Shown here: positions 1-7,585 of the stretch, in pieces
Numbering within the stretch: the stretch's first letter is position 1
Layout of the letters: every line of letters begins with the position of its first letter
From: an uncultured Christensenellaceae bacterium
GTDB taxonomy: Bacteria; Bacillota; Clostridia; Christensenellales; UBA3700
DNA: 20,539 nucleotides
Direction: 5' to 3'
Assembly (NCBI GenBank): GCA_902373595.1
Contig: CABKMX010000002.1
Span: 1 to 20,539 of the forward strand
Position numbers and translations under genes: made by a program
Notes under the pieces: model-generated
Told to the model about the DNA's origin: nothing
Seen by the model: the letters and a program-made list of their open reading frames with translations, nothing else
Database searches by the model: none

Positions 1-6
1 GTGTGC

Positions 7-12
7 TAAAAT
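7..12 (+). promoter_or_regulatory. Extended -10 element of the first gene
   Basis: TGC followed by TAAAAT (7-12) reads as an extended -10 box; the matching -35 would lie outside the window. The same nonamer, TGCTAAAAT, recurs in front of pcrA at 397-405. A start site near 18-20 would leave a leader of about 20 nt that carries the ribosome binding site of the gene at 42. Confidence 0.4.
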
Positions 13-41
13 TTGGGCGAAATCTTTTGAGGAGGGTCGAT

Positions 42-353
42 ATGACCGAAAGGCAAAACATGCGCGAATTGGCGCGAAAGGCAAAGCAGCGAATGATCGC
101 CGGATACTACGGCAAGGGTGAGCAGAGGGGCAGGCGCAGGACGCTCGAGGACAAGGTGATGCATGACAAGATTGTCGCAATCGTCGAGCAGGACGGCACG
201 GTGACCGACGTCATCGCGCGGCTCGTCGACGGCGAGGCGTATGCGGCGGCGGGCGAAGTGGAGCGCCAAAGGCTTGTCTTGAACGCGGCGGCGACATATC
301 GAAGGGTCAAGGAAGAGATTGCTCAAAAGGGGAGGATTGCGGCGGAAGTTTGA
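42..353 (+). CDS. Uncharacterised small basic protein, 103 aa
   Basis: I do not recognise this family. The ATG at 42 is chosen because GAGGAGGG (29-36) lies 5 nt upstream; the frame is open further upstream to position 3 but has no ribosome binding site there. The N-terminal third is strongly basic (residues 10-35 carry a run of Lys and Arg, including RGRRR near residues 29-33). The rest looks helical and mixed-charge, ending in LNAAATYRRVKEEI and a short tail. There is no signal peptide, membrane segment or cysteine pair. It is transcribed in the same direction as pcrA, 58 nt upstream, but pcrA has its own promoter in the gap. A nucleic-acid-binding role would fit the charge but is only a guess. 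That it is a real gene is supported by the ribosome binding site, the -10 box and codon use like its neighbours. Confidence 0.7.
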   Translation: MTERQNMRELARKAKQRMIAGYYGKGEQRGRRRTLEDKVMHDKIVAIVEQDGTVTDVIARLVDGEAYAAAGEVERQRLVLNAAATYRRVKEEIAQKGRIAAEV

Positions 354-376
354 CGTGGAGAAGGGGCGGCAAAAGA

Positions 377-405
377 TTGAATTTGTCGCGCGCGTATGCT
401 AAAAT
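377..405 (+). promoter_or_regulatory. Sigma-A-type promoter of pcrA-ligA
   Basis: TTGAAT (377-382), a 17-nt spacer and TAAAAT (400-405) with an upstream TG (397-398) make a good extended -10 promoter. The expected start of transcription, about 7 nt after the -10, falls at or next to the pcrA ATG at 412, so the mRNA would have almost no leader. Confidence 0.6.
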
Positions 406-411
406 AGGGAT

Positions 412-2613
412 ATGAATTATTCCGAACTTCTCAACGAAGAACAACTCAAACCGGTGCTTGACACCGAGGGGGCGGTGCTGGTGCTCGCGGGCGCGGGCAG
501 CGGCAAGACGAGGGTGTTGACCTATCGCATCGCCTATTTGATCGGCGAAAAGCATGTCGATCCGCACAACATCTTGGCGATCACGTTCACCAACAAGGCG
601 GCGAACGAGATGAAAGAGCGCGTCCAAAGCGTTACCGGCGCGTACGGGGTGTGGATTTCGACGTTTCACTCGATGTGCGCGCGCATTTTGCGCAGCGAGA
701 TTGAGGTCGACGGCGTCTATACGCGCAATTTTTCCATCTACACGGACACGGAGAGCGACCGCATAGTCACGCGCATAATCAAAGAGCTTGCGCTCGACGA
801 CGGCGAGCTCAAAAAGCTTGCGCGCTTCCACATCTCATACGCGAAGAATCACGCGTATACGCCCGACGAGTATGCGTCCAAGATTGCCGGCGTCTCGCAT
901 TCGGAGGCAATTGCGCACATATATCGCCGCTACGAGAGGGTGCTGCGCGAGAACAACGCTCTCGACTTTGACGACCTCTTGCTCAAGACGCTGATGCTGT
1001 TCAAGGCGCATCCCGACGTGTTGGCGAGATATGCCGAGCGCTTCCGCTACATTCACGTCGACGAATTCCAAGACACCAACAAGATACAATTTTTGCTCGT
1101 GCGCATGCTGGCGAGCAAGCACGGCAACGTGTTTGTCGTCGGCGACGACGATCAGAGCATTTACGGCTGGCGCGGCGCGGAGGTGGGAAACATCGCCGAC
1201 TTCAAAAAGCTCAATCCCGGCTGCAAACTCTACAAGCTCGAGCGCAACTATCGCTCCACGCGCAACATCCTCGACCTCGCCAACAAGGTCATCGCCAACA
1301 ACTCCGAGCGCCTCGGCAAGACGCTTTGGACGGAGGGGGACAAGGGCAATGCGGTCGTTTTCCGCAGTCTCTACGACGACAGACAGGAGGCGGACTATGT
1401 CATCGGCGAGATTCTTAATTTGCGCAACGCCGGCTATCGGCTCAAAGACATCGCGATTCTCGTGCGCGTCAGCTCGATCACCAAGACGTTCGAGGACAAA
1501 TTGACCCTGTACAACTTGCCTTTCCGCTTGATCGGCGGCATGAAGTTTTACGACAGGGCGGAGGTCAAAGACTTCCTCGCCTATCTCAAATGCATCGCAA
1601 ATCCGCGCGACGCCGAAAGTCTCAAACGCATCATCAACGTCCCCAACCGCAAGATCGGCGAAGCGACCGTCGCCAAGCTGGAACTCGCGTGCTCGTCGCG
1701 CGGTATGACCATGCTCGAAGGAGTGCTCGACCTGCCGGCTTTGGGGATGAGCAGCGCGCTCAACGCAAAGCTTGCGCCGTTTGCCGACCTCATGCGCGAC
1801 CTTTGGGAACACAAAGGCATGCCCATAGGCGACTTCGCCGACCATGTCGACGACGCTGTCGCATTCAATCAATATTACGACTGCGACGACGAGGAGGAGG
1901 GAGCGAGGCTCGAAAACATCGCCAACCTCGTGCAATCGATCAAGGAGTTCGCCAAGGACAATCCGGACGCCGGGCTTGAGGAGTATCTGCAATCGGTGAC
2001 GCTGATCTCGGACACGGACGACGTGCTCGACGACGACAAGCTCACCCTTGCGACCGTGCACGGGGTCAAGGGGCTCGAGTTCGACGTCGTGTTCATCGTC
2101 GGGCTCGAAGAGGGCATCTTCCCGACGATACGTCAAGACACGACCGCCAAGAATCTCGAAGAGGAGAGGCGCATCATGTACGTCGCGGTCACGCGCGCGC
2201 GCAAACGTCTCTATCTCACATGCGCGCAGTCGCGCTTCCGCTTCGGCAGACGCGAAAATTCGCTTGCGAGCCGCTTCCTCGTCGAAGGCGGATTCATCAA
2301 CAAGCCCGAGCCGATTCCCGAACGTCAAGGCGGCCCCGTGCATTCGGTCAGGGCGGCGATGGGCAAGATCGGGCTTGACATACGCGATCTGCCCAAGAGA
2401 GGGGAGAGAAAAGAGCCGCCGGCATACGCAAAAAGACCGTCCGTCGCAAGCAAGGACATAAGCGTGTTCAAGGTCGGTATGACGGTCAAGCACAGCCGTT
2501 TCGGCGTCGGCGAGATTGTCGATATCAGCGGCGAAAACGCAAAGATAAAATTCAAGGACCTAGGCGTGAAGATGTTCAACATGCGCCTTGCGCCGATTGA
2601 GCCGGTCAAATGA
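412..2613 (+). CDS. pcrA: ATP-dependent DNA helicase PcrA (UvrD/Rep family, SF1A)
   Basis: PcrA is a 3'-5' DNA helicase that acts in nucleotide excision repair, in clearing RecA and RNA polymerase from DNA, and in rolling-circle replication. At 733 aa it is close to the B. subtilis enzyme in length. All SF1A motifs are visible: Walker A AGAGSGKT (residues 26-33), Walker B DEFQDTN (217-223), motif III GDDDQSIYGWRG, motif IV NYRST, motif V VHGVKGLEF (549-557) and motif VI YVAVTRARKRL (590-600). The last 50 residues (VGMTVKHSRFGVGEIVDI onward) are the Tudor-like C-terminal domain known in PcrA to contact RNA polymerase. ligA follows after 34 nt, the classical pcrA-ligA pairing. No usable Shine-Dalgarno precedes the ATG: only AGGGA, 1-2 nt away. 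The start is nevertheless well placed by homology, because the distance from Met to Walker A is normal. Confidence 0.97.
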   Translation: MNYSELLNEEQLKPVLDTEGAVLVLAGAGSGKTRVLTYRIAYLIGEKHVDPHNILAITFTNKAANEMKERVQSVTGAYGVWISTFHSMCARILRSEIEVDGVYTRNFSIYTDTESDRIVTRIIKELALDDGELKKLARFHISYAKNHAYTPDEYASKIAGVSHSEAIAHIYRRYERVLRENNALDFDDLLLKTLMLFKAHPDVLARYAERFRYIHVDEFQDTNKIQFLLVRMLASKHGNVFVVGDDDQSIYGWRGAEVGNIADFKKLNPGCKLYKLERNYRSTRNILDLANKVIANNSERLGKTLWTEGDKGNAVVFRSLYDDRQEADYVIGEILNLRNAGYRLKDIAILVRVSSITKTFEDKLTLYNLPFRLIGGMKFYDRAEVKDFLAYLKCIANPRDAESLKRIINVPNRKIGEATVAKLELACSSRGMTMLEGVLDLPALGMSSALNAKLAPFADLMRDLWEHKGMPIGDFADHVDDAVAFNQYYDCDDEEEGARLENIANLVQSIKEFAKDNPDAGLEEYLQSVTLISDTDDVLDDDKLTLATVHGVKGLEFDVVFIVGLEEGIFPTIRQDTTAKNLEEERRIMYVAVTRARKRLYLTCAQSRFRFGRRENSLASRFLVEGGFINKPEPIPERQGGPVHSVRAAMGKIGLDIRDLPKRGERKEPPAYAKRPSVASKDISVFKVGMTVKHSRFGVGEIVDISGENAKIKFKDLGVKMFNMRLAPIEPVK

Positions 2614-2647
2614 AATTTTGGCGCCCGTGTCGATAAAAGGAGTAATT

Positions 2648-4591
2648 ATGGACGAGATGACATCGCTCAAAGACAGACTTAACAATCTTGCGTATCGCTA
2701 CTATGTGCTGGACGATCCGGCGGTATCGGACGCGGAGTACGACGCGCTTTACGACAAACTGGTCGCGCTGGAAAAGAGTACCGGCGTCGTGCTTCCCGAT
2801 TCGCCGACGAGGCGCGTCGGAGGCAAGCCTTTGAGCAAGTTCGAGCAGGTCCGCCACCTCGGCAGGCTGTACAGCCTCGACAAGTGCAAGACTCGCGAAG
2901 AGTTGCGCGCATGGATGGACAAATTGTGCGTCGGCGGCAAAATGCCGCGCGTCAGCGTAGAGTACAAGTTCGACGGATTGACAATCAATTTGACGTACCG
3001 CGACGGCAAGCTCGTGCAGGCGGCAACGCGCGGCGACGGCGTGACGGGCGAGGTCGTCACCGAGCAGGTCAAGACCATTCGCAGCGTGCCGCTGTCCATA
3101 CCGTACAAGGGAGTGCTCGAAGTGCAGGGCGAGGGGATAATGCGGCTGTCCGCGCTTGAGGAGTACAATTCCGACCCCACGGTCACGCCGCTCAAAAACG
3201 CGCGCAACGCCGCTGCGGGCGCGATTCGCAATCTCGACCCGGCTCAGACCGCCAAGCGCAAGCTCGAGGTCGTCTGTTACAATGTCAATTATATCGAAGG
3301 CAGGCGATTTGACAGCGGCAGCGAGATGATGGCGTTTCTCAAAGAGCAAAAGTTCAAGGTCAGCGACATGTATGTGCTCGCCGACGACGAAGAGACGGTG
3401 TTCGGCACTCTCGACAAGATTGAGAGCGTGCGCCCCACGCTCGACTTCCTCATTGACGGCGCGGTCGTCAAGGCGGACGACTTCGCGATGCGCGAGGAGC
3501 TGGGCTACACAGAGAAGTTCCCTCGCTGGGCGATGGCGTTCAAGTTCGCGGCAGAGGAGATGACCACCGTCGTCAGAGATGTGATATGGCAGGTGTCGCG
3601 CACCGGCAAACTCAATCCGCTCGCGGTGCTCGATCCCGTCGACATAGGAGGGGTTACCGTCAGCCGCGCTACGCTCAACAACATTTCGGAGATACGCCGC
3701 AAGGACGTCAGGATAGGCAGCAGGGTGTTCGTCCGCCGTTCTAACGACGTCATACCCGAGATTACCGGGGTCGCCGAACAGCCGGAGGACGCGGTCGAGA
3801 TCGAGGTGCCCACCGTCTGCCCTGCGTGCGGAAGTCCTGTCGAGGTGAGAGGCGTGTTTGCCTATTGCACGGACAGTGAGGCGTGCGAGCCGGCGCTCGT
3901 GTCGCGCTTTTCGCACTTTGTATGCCGCGACGCGATGGACATCGAGGGGCTTTCGGACAAGACGCTCGAGTTGCTCTATTCGGAGGGCAAGATTCGCGAT
4001 TTTGCCGACCTGTATTCGCTTTCCGCCGACGATTTGACAGATCTTGAGGGGTTCAAGGACAAGAAGTCGAGCAACATTCTCGCCGCAATCGCCGCGTCCA
4101 AACACACGGAATTGAAACGCTTTTTGTTCGCAATCGGCATACCGGGGATAGGCAAAAAGGCTGCGGCTCAGCTCGCCGACGCATTCGGTACGCTCGATGC
4201 GGTCGAGAGGGCGCAAAAAGAGGAGTTGACCGCGCTCGACGACTTCGGCGAAATCATGGCGGACAACGTGATAGGATTTTGGCGCGACCCTCGCCGCAAG
4301 GCGGAGGTGGACAGGCTGATTGCCGCCGGCATCACGTTTGAGCAAAGAGAAAAAACGGAGGGCGCGTTCAGCGGCAAGAGAGTCGTGTTGACGGGTTCGC
4401 TTCAAAGATACACTCGCTCGGAGGCGAAAAAGCTGATCGAGGAGAGAGGCGGCGAGGTCGCTGACGGCGTGTCCGCCAAGGTCAACCTCGTCATCGCCGG
4501 AGAAGCCGCCGGAAGCAAGCTTGACAAGGCGAAAAAGCTGGGAATCGAGATCATCGACGAGACGCAATTCGTCGAGAGATTGGGCGAATGA
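2648..4591 (+). CDS. ligA: NAD+-dependent DNA ligase LigA
   Basis: LigA seals nicks in DNA using NAD+ as the AMP donor; it joins Okazaki fragments and completes repair. The ATG at 2648 is preferred over an earlier in-frame start at 2588 because AAAGGAGT lies just upstream and the protein then begins at the normal place. Length is 647 aa. Domains in order: the Ia NMN-binding region with YRYYVLDDPAVSDAEYD near the N-terminus; the adenylation domain with the catalytic lysine in KFDG (K107; KxDG is the family motif); the OB fold; a four-cysteine zinc finger (C391, C394, C407, C413); helix-hairpin-helix repeats (including GIPGIGKKAA); and a C-terminal BRCT domain from about 574 to 647 starting FSGKRVVLTGS. 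It is the second gene of the pcrA operon and is followed directly by a terminator. Confidence 0.97.
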   Translation: MDEMTSLKDRLNNLAYRYYVLDDPAVSDAEYDALYDKLVALEKSTGVVLPDSPTRRVGGKPLSKFEQVRHLGRLYSLDKCKTREELRAWMDKLCVGGKMPRVSVEYKFDGLTINLTYRDGKLVQAATRGDGVTGEVVTEQVKTIRSVPLSIPYKGVLEVQGEGIMRLSALEEYNSDPTVTPLKNARNAAAGAIRNLDPAQTAKRKLEVVCYNVNYIEGRRFDSGSEMMAFLKEQKFKVSDMYVLADDEETVFGTLDKIESVRPTLDFLIDGAVVKADDFAMREELGYTEKFPRWAMAFKFAAEEMTTVVRDVIWQVSRTGKLNPLAVLDPVDIGGVTVSRATLNNISEIRRKDVRIGSRVFVRRSNDVIPEITGVAEQPEDAVEIEVPTVCPACGSPVEVRGVFAYCTDSEACEPALVSRFSHFVCRDAMDIEGLSDKTLELLYSEGKIRDFADLYSLSADDLTDLEGFKDKKSSNILAAIAASKHTELKRFLFAIGIPGIGKKAAAQLADAFGTLDAVERAQKEELTALDDFGEIMADNVIGFWRDPRRKAEVDRLIAAGITFEQREKTEGAFSGKRVVLTGSLQRYTRSEAKKLIEERGGEVADGVSAKVNLVIAGEAAGSKLDKAKKLGIEIIDETQFVERLGE

Positions 4592-4619
4592 AAGCCGACT
4601 TCAAAGGATATAATTTTGT

Positions 4620-4645
4620 GCGCGCGAAAAATTCGCGCGCTTTTT
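4620..4645 (+). terminator. Intrinsic terminator after ligA
   Basis: A perfect 9-bp stem GCGCGCGAA / TTCGCGCGC (4620-4628 with 4632-4640) with a 3-nt loop is followed by TTTTT. It ends the pcrA-ligA unit 28 nt after the ligA stop. Confidence 0.9.
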
Positions 4646-4646
4646 C

Positions 4647-4680
4647 TTGTAAAAATGCGCGCGTTGTGTTATTATATAAT
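4647..4680 (+). promoter_or_regulatory. Promoter of the yicC-gmk ... rpe operon
   Basis: TTGTAA (4647-4652), 17 nt, then TATTAT (4670-4675) is one reading. A perfect TATAAT sits at 4675-4680, but with it the -35 spacing is 22 nt and the start site would fall inside the ribosome binding site. With the first reading transcription starts near 4682, leaving a leader of about 16 nt that contains AAGGAGG (4686-4692). Confidence 0.55.
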
Positions 4681-4697
4681 CTCGCAAGGAGGTCGCC

Positions 4698-6221
4698 ATG
4701 ACGGTCAAAAGCATGACGGGCTACGGCAAGGGCGTTTACGAGAGCGATACTCTCAAGCTCGTCGTCGAGCTCAAATCGGTCAATCACAGGTTCCTCGACC
4801 TGTCGATCAAGATCCCCAAACAACTCAACTTCGCCGAGGACGGCATCCGCCGCACGCTCAAAGAGGGCGTCGGCAGAGGGCATGTCGAGGTCTATGTCAA
4901 CGTCGAGGACAAGCGTTCCGAAAAGGGAGTGCTCACGCTCGACGGCGATCTTGCGAAGCAATATCTCGACGCGGCGGACGCGCTGCGCGCACTCGGCGCG
5001 GAGGGCGAGTTGACGGTCGCCGATTTGATCAAGATGAACAACATCGTCTCGTTCACGCCTTCCGAGGCGGACGAGGACGAATTGTCCGCGGCGGCGGAAG
5101 CGGCGCTCGGGGACGCAATCGCGGCGCTCGACAAGATGCGTGTGACCGAGGGCGAAAACCTCGCAAAGGATATGCTCGCAAAGCTTGACGAAATGCAAGC
5201 CGTCGTCGACAGGGTCGCCGAGTTCGCGCCCGACACTCTCAAACAGTACGCCGACAAGGTGCGCGAGAGGGTTGCGGAGTATCTCAAAGACGTCTCAATC
5301 GACGAGGGCAAGTTCCTCAACGAGATGGCGTTCTATGCCGACAAGGTCGCAATCGACGAGGAGCTGACGAGGCTCAACAGTCACATTCCGCACTTCCGTG
5401 CGATATTGACAAACGGCGGCGCGGTCGGCAAACAGCTCGACTTCGTCGTTCAGGAGATGAACAGAGAGAGCAACACAATCGGCAGCAAATGCAACGACAT
5501 CCGCGTAGCCGAGTGCGTCGTGTCCCTCAAATGCACAATCGAGAAATTGCGCGAGCAAATTCAGAATAGGACTATGAAAGACAGAGGATTGCTGATTGTC
5601 GTGTCCGGTCCGTCGGGCGCGGGCAAGGGTACGGTGATGAGATATGTGTTCGAGAAGTGCCCCAACATGAGGTATTCGGTTTCGGTGACGACGCGCGCTC
5701 CGCGTGAGGGCGAAGTCGACGGCAGGGAATATTTTTTCCGCACGACAGAGCAGTTCATCGACATGCTTCATCACGACGAATTCCTCGAGCATCAACGCGT
5801 CTACGACAACTATTACGGCACGCCCAAGAAGTTTGTCGAAGATTTGCTCGACAAGGGCTTTGACGTGCTGCTTGAGATTGACGTCAAGGGCGCTTTGGTC
5901 GTCAAGAAGAACAGGCCCGAGACGGTGACCGTCTTCCTGTGTCCGCCCGACAAGGCGACGCTCGAGAGCAGGCTCCGCGGCAGGAGCACCGAGACGGAGG
6001 ATCAGCTCAAGGTCCGTCTCGCCGCCGCGGTCGACGAGCTCAAGAGTGCGGAAAAGTACGACTATGTCGTAGTCAATCAAGACGCGCTTGTAGGCGCCGA
6101 GGAGATCGCTTCGATCATTCGCGCCGAAAAATGCAGGACGCGCAGAAAGAGAAACAAATCGTTTTTGGAAAATTTGATATACGGAGGTAACAGCAACTAT
6201 GATGATCGATCCACCGATTGA
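4698..6221 (+). CDS. yicC-gmk: YicC-family endoribonuclease fused in frame to guanylate kinase
   Basis: One uninterrupted frame of 507 residues. Residues 1-292 are a complete YicC/YloC protein: MTVKSMTGYGKG at the start, ELKSVNHRFLDLSIKIP, and the C-terminal block QEMNRESNTIGSKCND and IEKLREQIQN. YicC and YloC are endoribonucleases. Residues 293-507 are a complete guanylate kinase. AAGGAGG lies 5 nt before the ATG at 4698. The codons at the junction read Gln-Asn-Arg-Thr-Met with no stop. In B. subtilis these are two genes separated by remA; here remA is absent. The Met at 5574 could also start a separate Gmk, but it has only a TAGGA 2 nt upstream. An extra T at about 5567 would end YicC at a TAG and separate the two genes, so a base-calling error or recent indel is possible. 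That both domains are present is certain; that they form one chain is likely but not proven. Confidence 0.85.
   Translation: MTVKSMTGYGKGVYESDTLKLVVELKSVNHRFLDLSIKIPKQLNFAEDGIRRTLKEGVGRGHVEVYVNVEDKRSEKGVLTLDGDLAKQYLDAADALRALGAEGELTVADLIKMNNIVSFTPSEADEDELSAAAEAALGDAIAALDKMRVTEGENLAKDMLAKLDEMQAVVDRVAEFAPDTLKQYADKVRERVAEYLKDVSIDEGKFLNEMAFYADKVAIDEELTRLNSHIPHFRAILTNGGAVGKQLDFVVQEMNRESNTIGSKCNDIRVAECVVSLKCTIEKLREQIQNRTMKDRGLLIVVSGPSGAGKGTVMRYVFEKCPNMRYSVSVTTRAPREGEVDGREYFFRTTEQFIDMLHHDEFLEHQRVYDNYYGTPKKFVEDLLDKGFDVLLEIDVKGALVVKKNRPETVTVFLCPPDKATLESRLRGRSTETEDQLKVRLAAAVDELKSAEKYDYVVVNQDALVGAEEIASIIRAEKCRTRRKRNKSFLENLIYGGNSNYDDRSTD
5574..6221 (+). other. gmk: Guanylate kinase module (possible internal start)
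   Basis: This is the Gmk part of the fused frame, and the coding region if translation restarts at the in-frame ATG (215 aa; B. subtilis Gmk is about 204). The enzyme transfers phosphate from ATP to GMP, giving GDP for DNA, RNA and GTP supply. Visible features are the P-loop GPSGAGKG (fusion residues 304-311), the GMP-binding block SVSVTTRAPREGEVDGREYFF, the EIDVKGA segment and the lid region SRLRGRSTET. The C-terminal tail after KSFLENLIYGG is about ten residues longer than needed and reads through the ribosome binding site and first 23 nt of rpoZ. That overlap suggests translational coupling of rpoZ to gmk. Confidence 0.8.
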
Positions 6222-6399
6222 CAAGCTCATCAAGAAGGCGGAGTGCAGGTATGCGCTCGTATGCGGAATCGCAAAGAGGGCGCGCCAACTCGACGCTCAA
6301 CACCCCGACCTCTACGAAGAGACGGGCATGAAGTCCATCTCGCTCGCGGCGAAAGAGGTCTACGAGGGCAAAGTCATCATCAAGAGGGACAATCAATAA
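6199..6399 (+). CDS. rpoZ: DNA-directed RNA polymerase subunit omega
   Basis: Omega is the small RNA polymerase subunit that helps fold and hold beta prime. The 66-aa product carries the family core: a start with PPIDKLIKKAECRYALV, then IAKRARQL and a C-terminal segment KSISLAAKEVYEGKVII. ACGGAGG (6181-6187) lies 11 nt before the ATG at 6199; a second ATG follows at once (6202) and would lose only one residue. The first 23 nt overlap the end of gmk, and coaBC begins 1 nt after the stop, so all three genes are probably co-translated. The gmk-rpoZ-coaBC order is the standard one in Firmicutes. Confidence 0.95.
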   Translation: MMIDPPIDKLIKKAECRYALVCGIAKRARQLDAQHPDLYEETGMKSISLAAKEVYEGKVIIKRDNQ

Positions 6400-6400
6400 C

Positions 6401-7585
6401 ATGCTCGAGCATCGTTGCGTTTTGGTTGCCGTGACGGGCGGTATCGCCTGCTACAAGGCGTGCGAAGTCGTCTCATCTCTGCGAAAGGCGGGGGCGGACG
6501 TCCGCGCCGTCATGACGGAAAACGCTACGCAATTTGTCTCGCCGCTGACGTTTGAGACCCTTTCAAACAATCCGGTCGCGGTAGACACCTTCCGGCGCGA
6601 TACGCCGTGGGAGGTGGAGCACATTTCGCTCGCAAAGCGCGCGGACATCGCCGTCGTCGTCCCGGCTACGGCAAACGTCATCGACAAGCTCGCATGCGGC
6701 ATCGCCGACGATATGCTGACGACGACGCTCCTCGCGGTCAAGGCTCCGATTGTCGTCTGTCCGGCGATGAACGTCAACATGTACGAGAATGCCGCCGTTC
6801 AGGACAACATGGCGCTGCTCAAAAGGCGCGGTTTTTTGTTCGTCGACTCGGACGAGGGCTTTCTTGCCTGCGGCGACGTCGGCAAGGGCAGGCTCGCGGA
6901 GCCTGCGGTCATCGTGCAAAAGGTGATAGACACGCTCATGCCGGTGAGGGACTTTCTAGGCAAACGAGTGCTGGTCACCGCCGGAGCGACGCGCGAGAAC
7001 GTGGACGGCATACGCTTTTTGTCCAACTATTCCAGCGGTAAAATGGGCATCGAAATCGCCAAGGCGGTCAAGGACAGAGGGGGCGAGGTCACTCTCGTCG
7101 CCGGCTGTGTGACCGTACCCGTGCCGGACATCTTCGACAAGGTCGTCAAGGTGACTTCGACCGAGGAGATGTATGACGCGGTGATGAGCGAATACGGCGA
7201 TTGCGACGTCATTGTCAAGGCGGCGGCGCCGGCGGATTATCGCCCCAAGCAGGTTTTGGACGACAAGGCGAAGACGCCTTCGCTGACGCTCGAGCTCGTC
7301 AAGAATCCCGATATCGCCGCGGCGGTCGGACAGGTCAAAGGCGAGCGCAAGCTCGTTGTCTTCTGCGCCGAGCGCAAAGAACTCGCCAAGCGAGCCCTTG
7401 CCAAGCTCAAGTCCAAGAACGCCGACATCGTCGTCGCAAACGACGTGTCTTTGCCGGGCGCAGGCTTTGACAAAGATACAAACATCGCGACGATTATGAC
7501 CGCGTCGGGCAGGGTGCGCGAGTGTGAATTGATGTCGAAGCGTCAGCTTGCAGACGTCATTTTGGACGAGATCAACGCGCTATGA
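6401..7585 (+). CDS. coaBC: Bifunctional phosphopantothenoylcysteine decarboxylase / phosphopantothenate-cysteine ligase
   Basis: This enzyme catalyses two steps of coenzyme A synthesis: CTP-dependent joining of cysteine to 4'-phosphopantothenate (CoaB), then FMN-dependent decarboxylation to 4'-phosphopantetheine (CoaC). It has 394 aa, normal length. The N-terminal CoaC flavoprotein shows GGIACYKACE, the catalytic histidine in EHISLAKRAD (H74), the PxMNxxM motif at P121-N124 (PAMNVNMYEN) and the substrate-clamp block with a cysteine, GFLACGDVGKGRL. CoaB starts near residue 188 with VLVTAGATRENVDGIRFLSN and SSGKMGIEIA, and includes KAAAPADYRP. The ATG follows the rpoZ stop by 1 nt with no strong ribosome binding site of its own. 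It shares an ATGA overlap with priA. Confidence 0.96.
   Translation: MLEHRCVLVAVTGGIACYKACEVVSSLRKAGADVRAVMTENATQFVSPLTFETLSNNPVAVDTFRRDTPWEVEHISLAKRADIAVVVPATANVIDKLACGIADDMLTTTLLAVKAPIVVCPAMNVNMYENAAVQDNMALLKRRGFLFVDSDEGFLACGDVGKGRLAEPAVIVQKVIDTLMPVRDFLGKRVLVTAGATRENVDGIRFLSNYSSGKMGIEIAKAVKDRGGEVTLVAGCVTVPVPDIFDKVVKVTSTEEMYDAVMSEYGDCDVIVKAAAPADYRPKQVLDDKAKTPSLTLELVKNPDIAAAVGQVKGERKLVVFCAERKELAKRALAKLKSKNADIVVANDVSLPGAGFDKDTNIATIMTASGRVRECELMSKRQLADVILDEINAL

Noticed and set aside
835..2493. A 552-codon antisense open frame inside pcrA, and a similar 436-codon one (19110-20420) inside recG
   Set aside because: Same codon-bias effect; both lie wholly within certain genes and resemble nothing known.
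2606..4567. A 653-codon open frame on the minus strand, covering nearly all of ligA
   Set aside because: It mirrors ligA, whose product is unmistakable. In this GC-rich genome the sense strand seldom uses TTA, CTA or TCA, so long antisense frames arise automatically. It has no ribosome binding site and no family resemblance.
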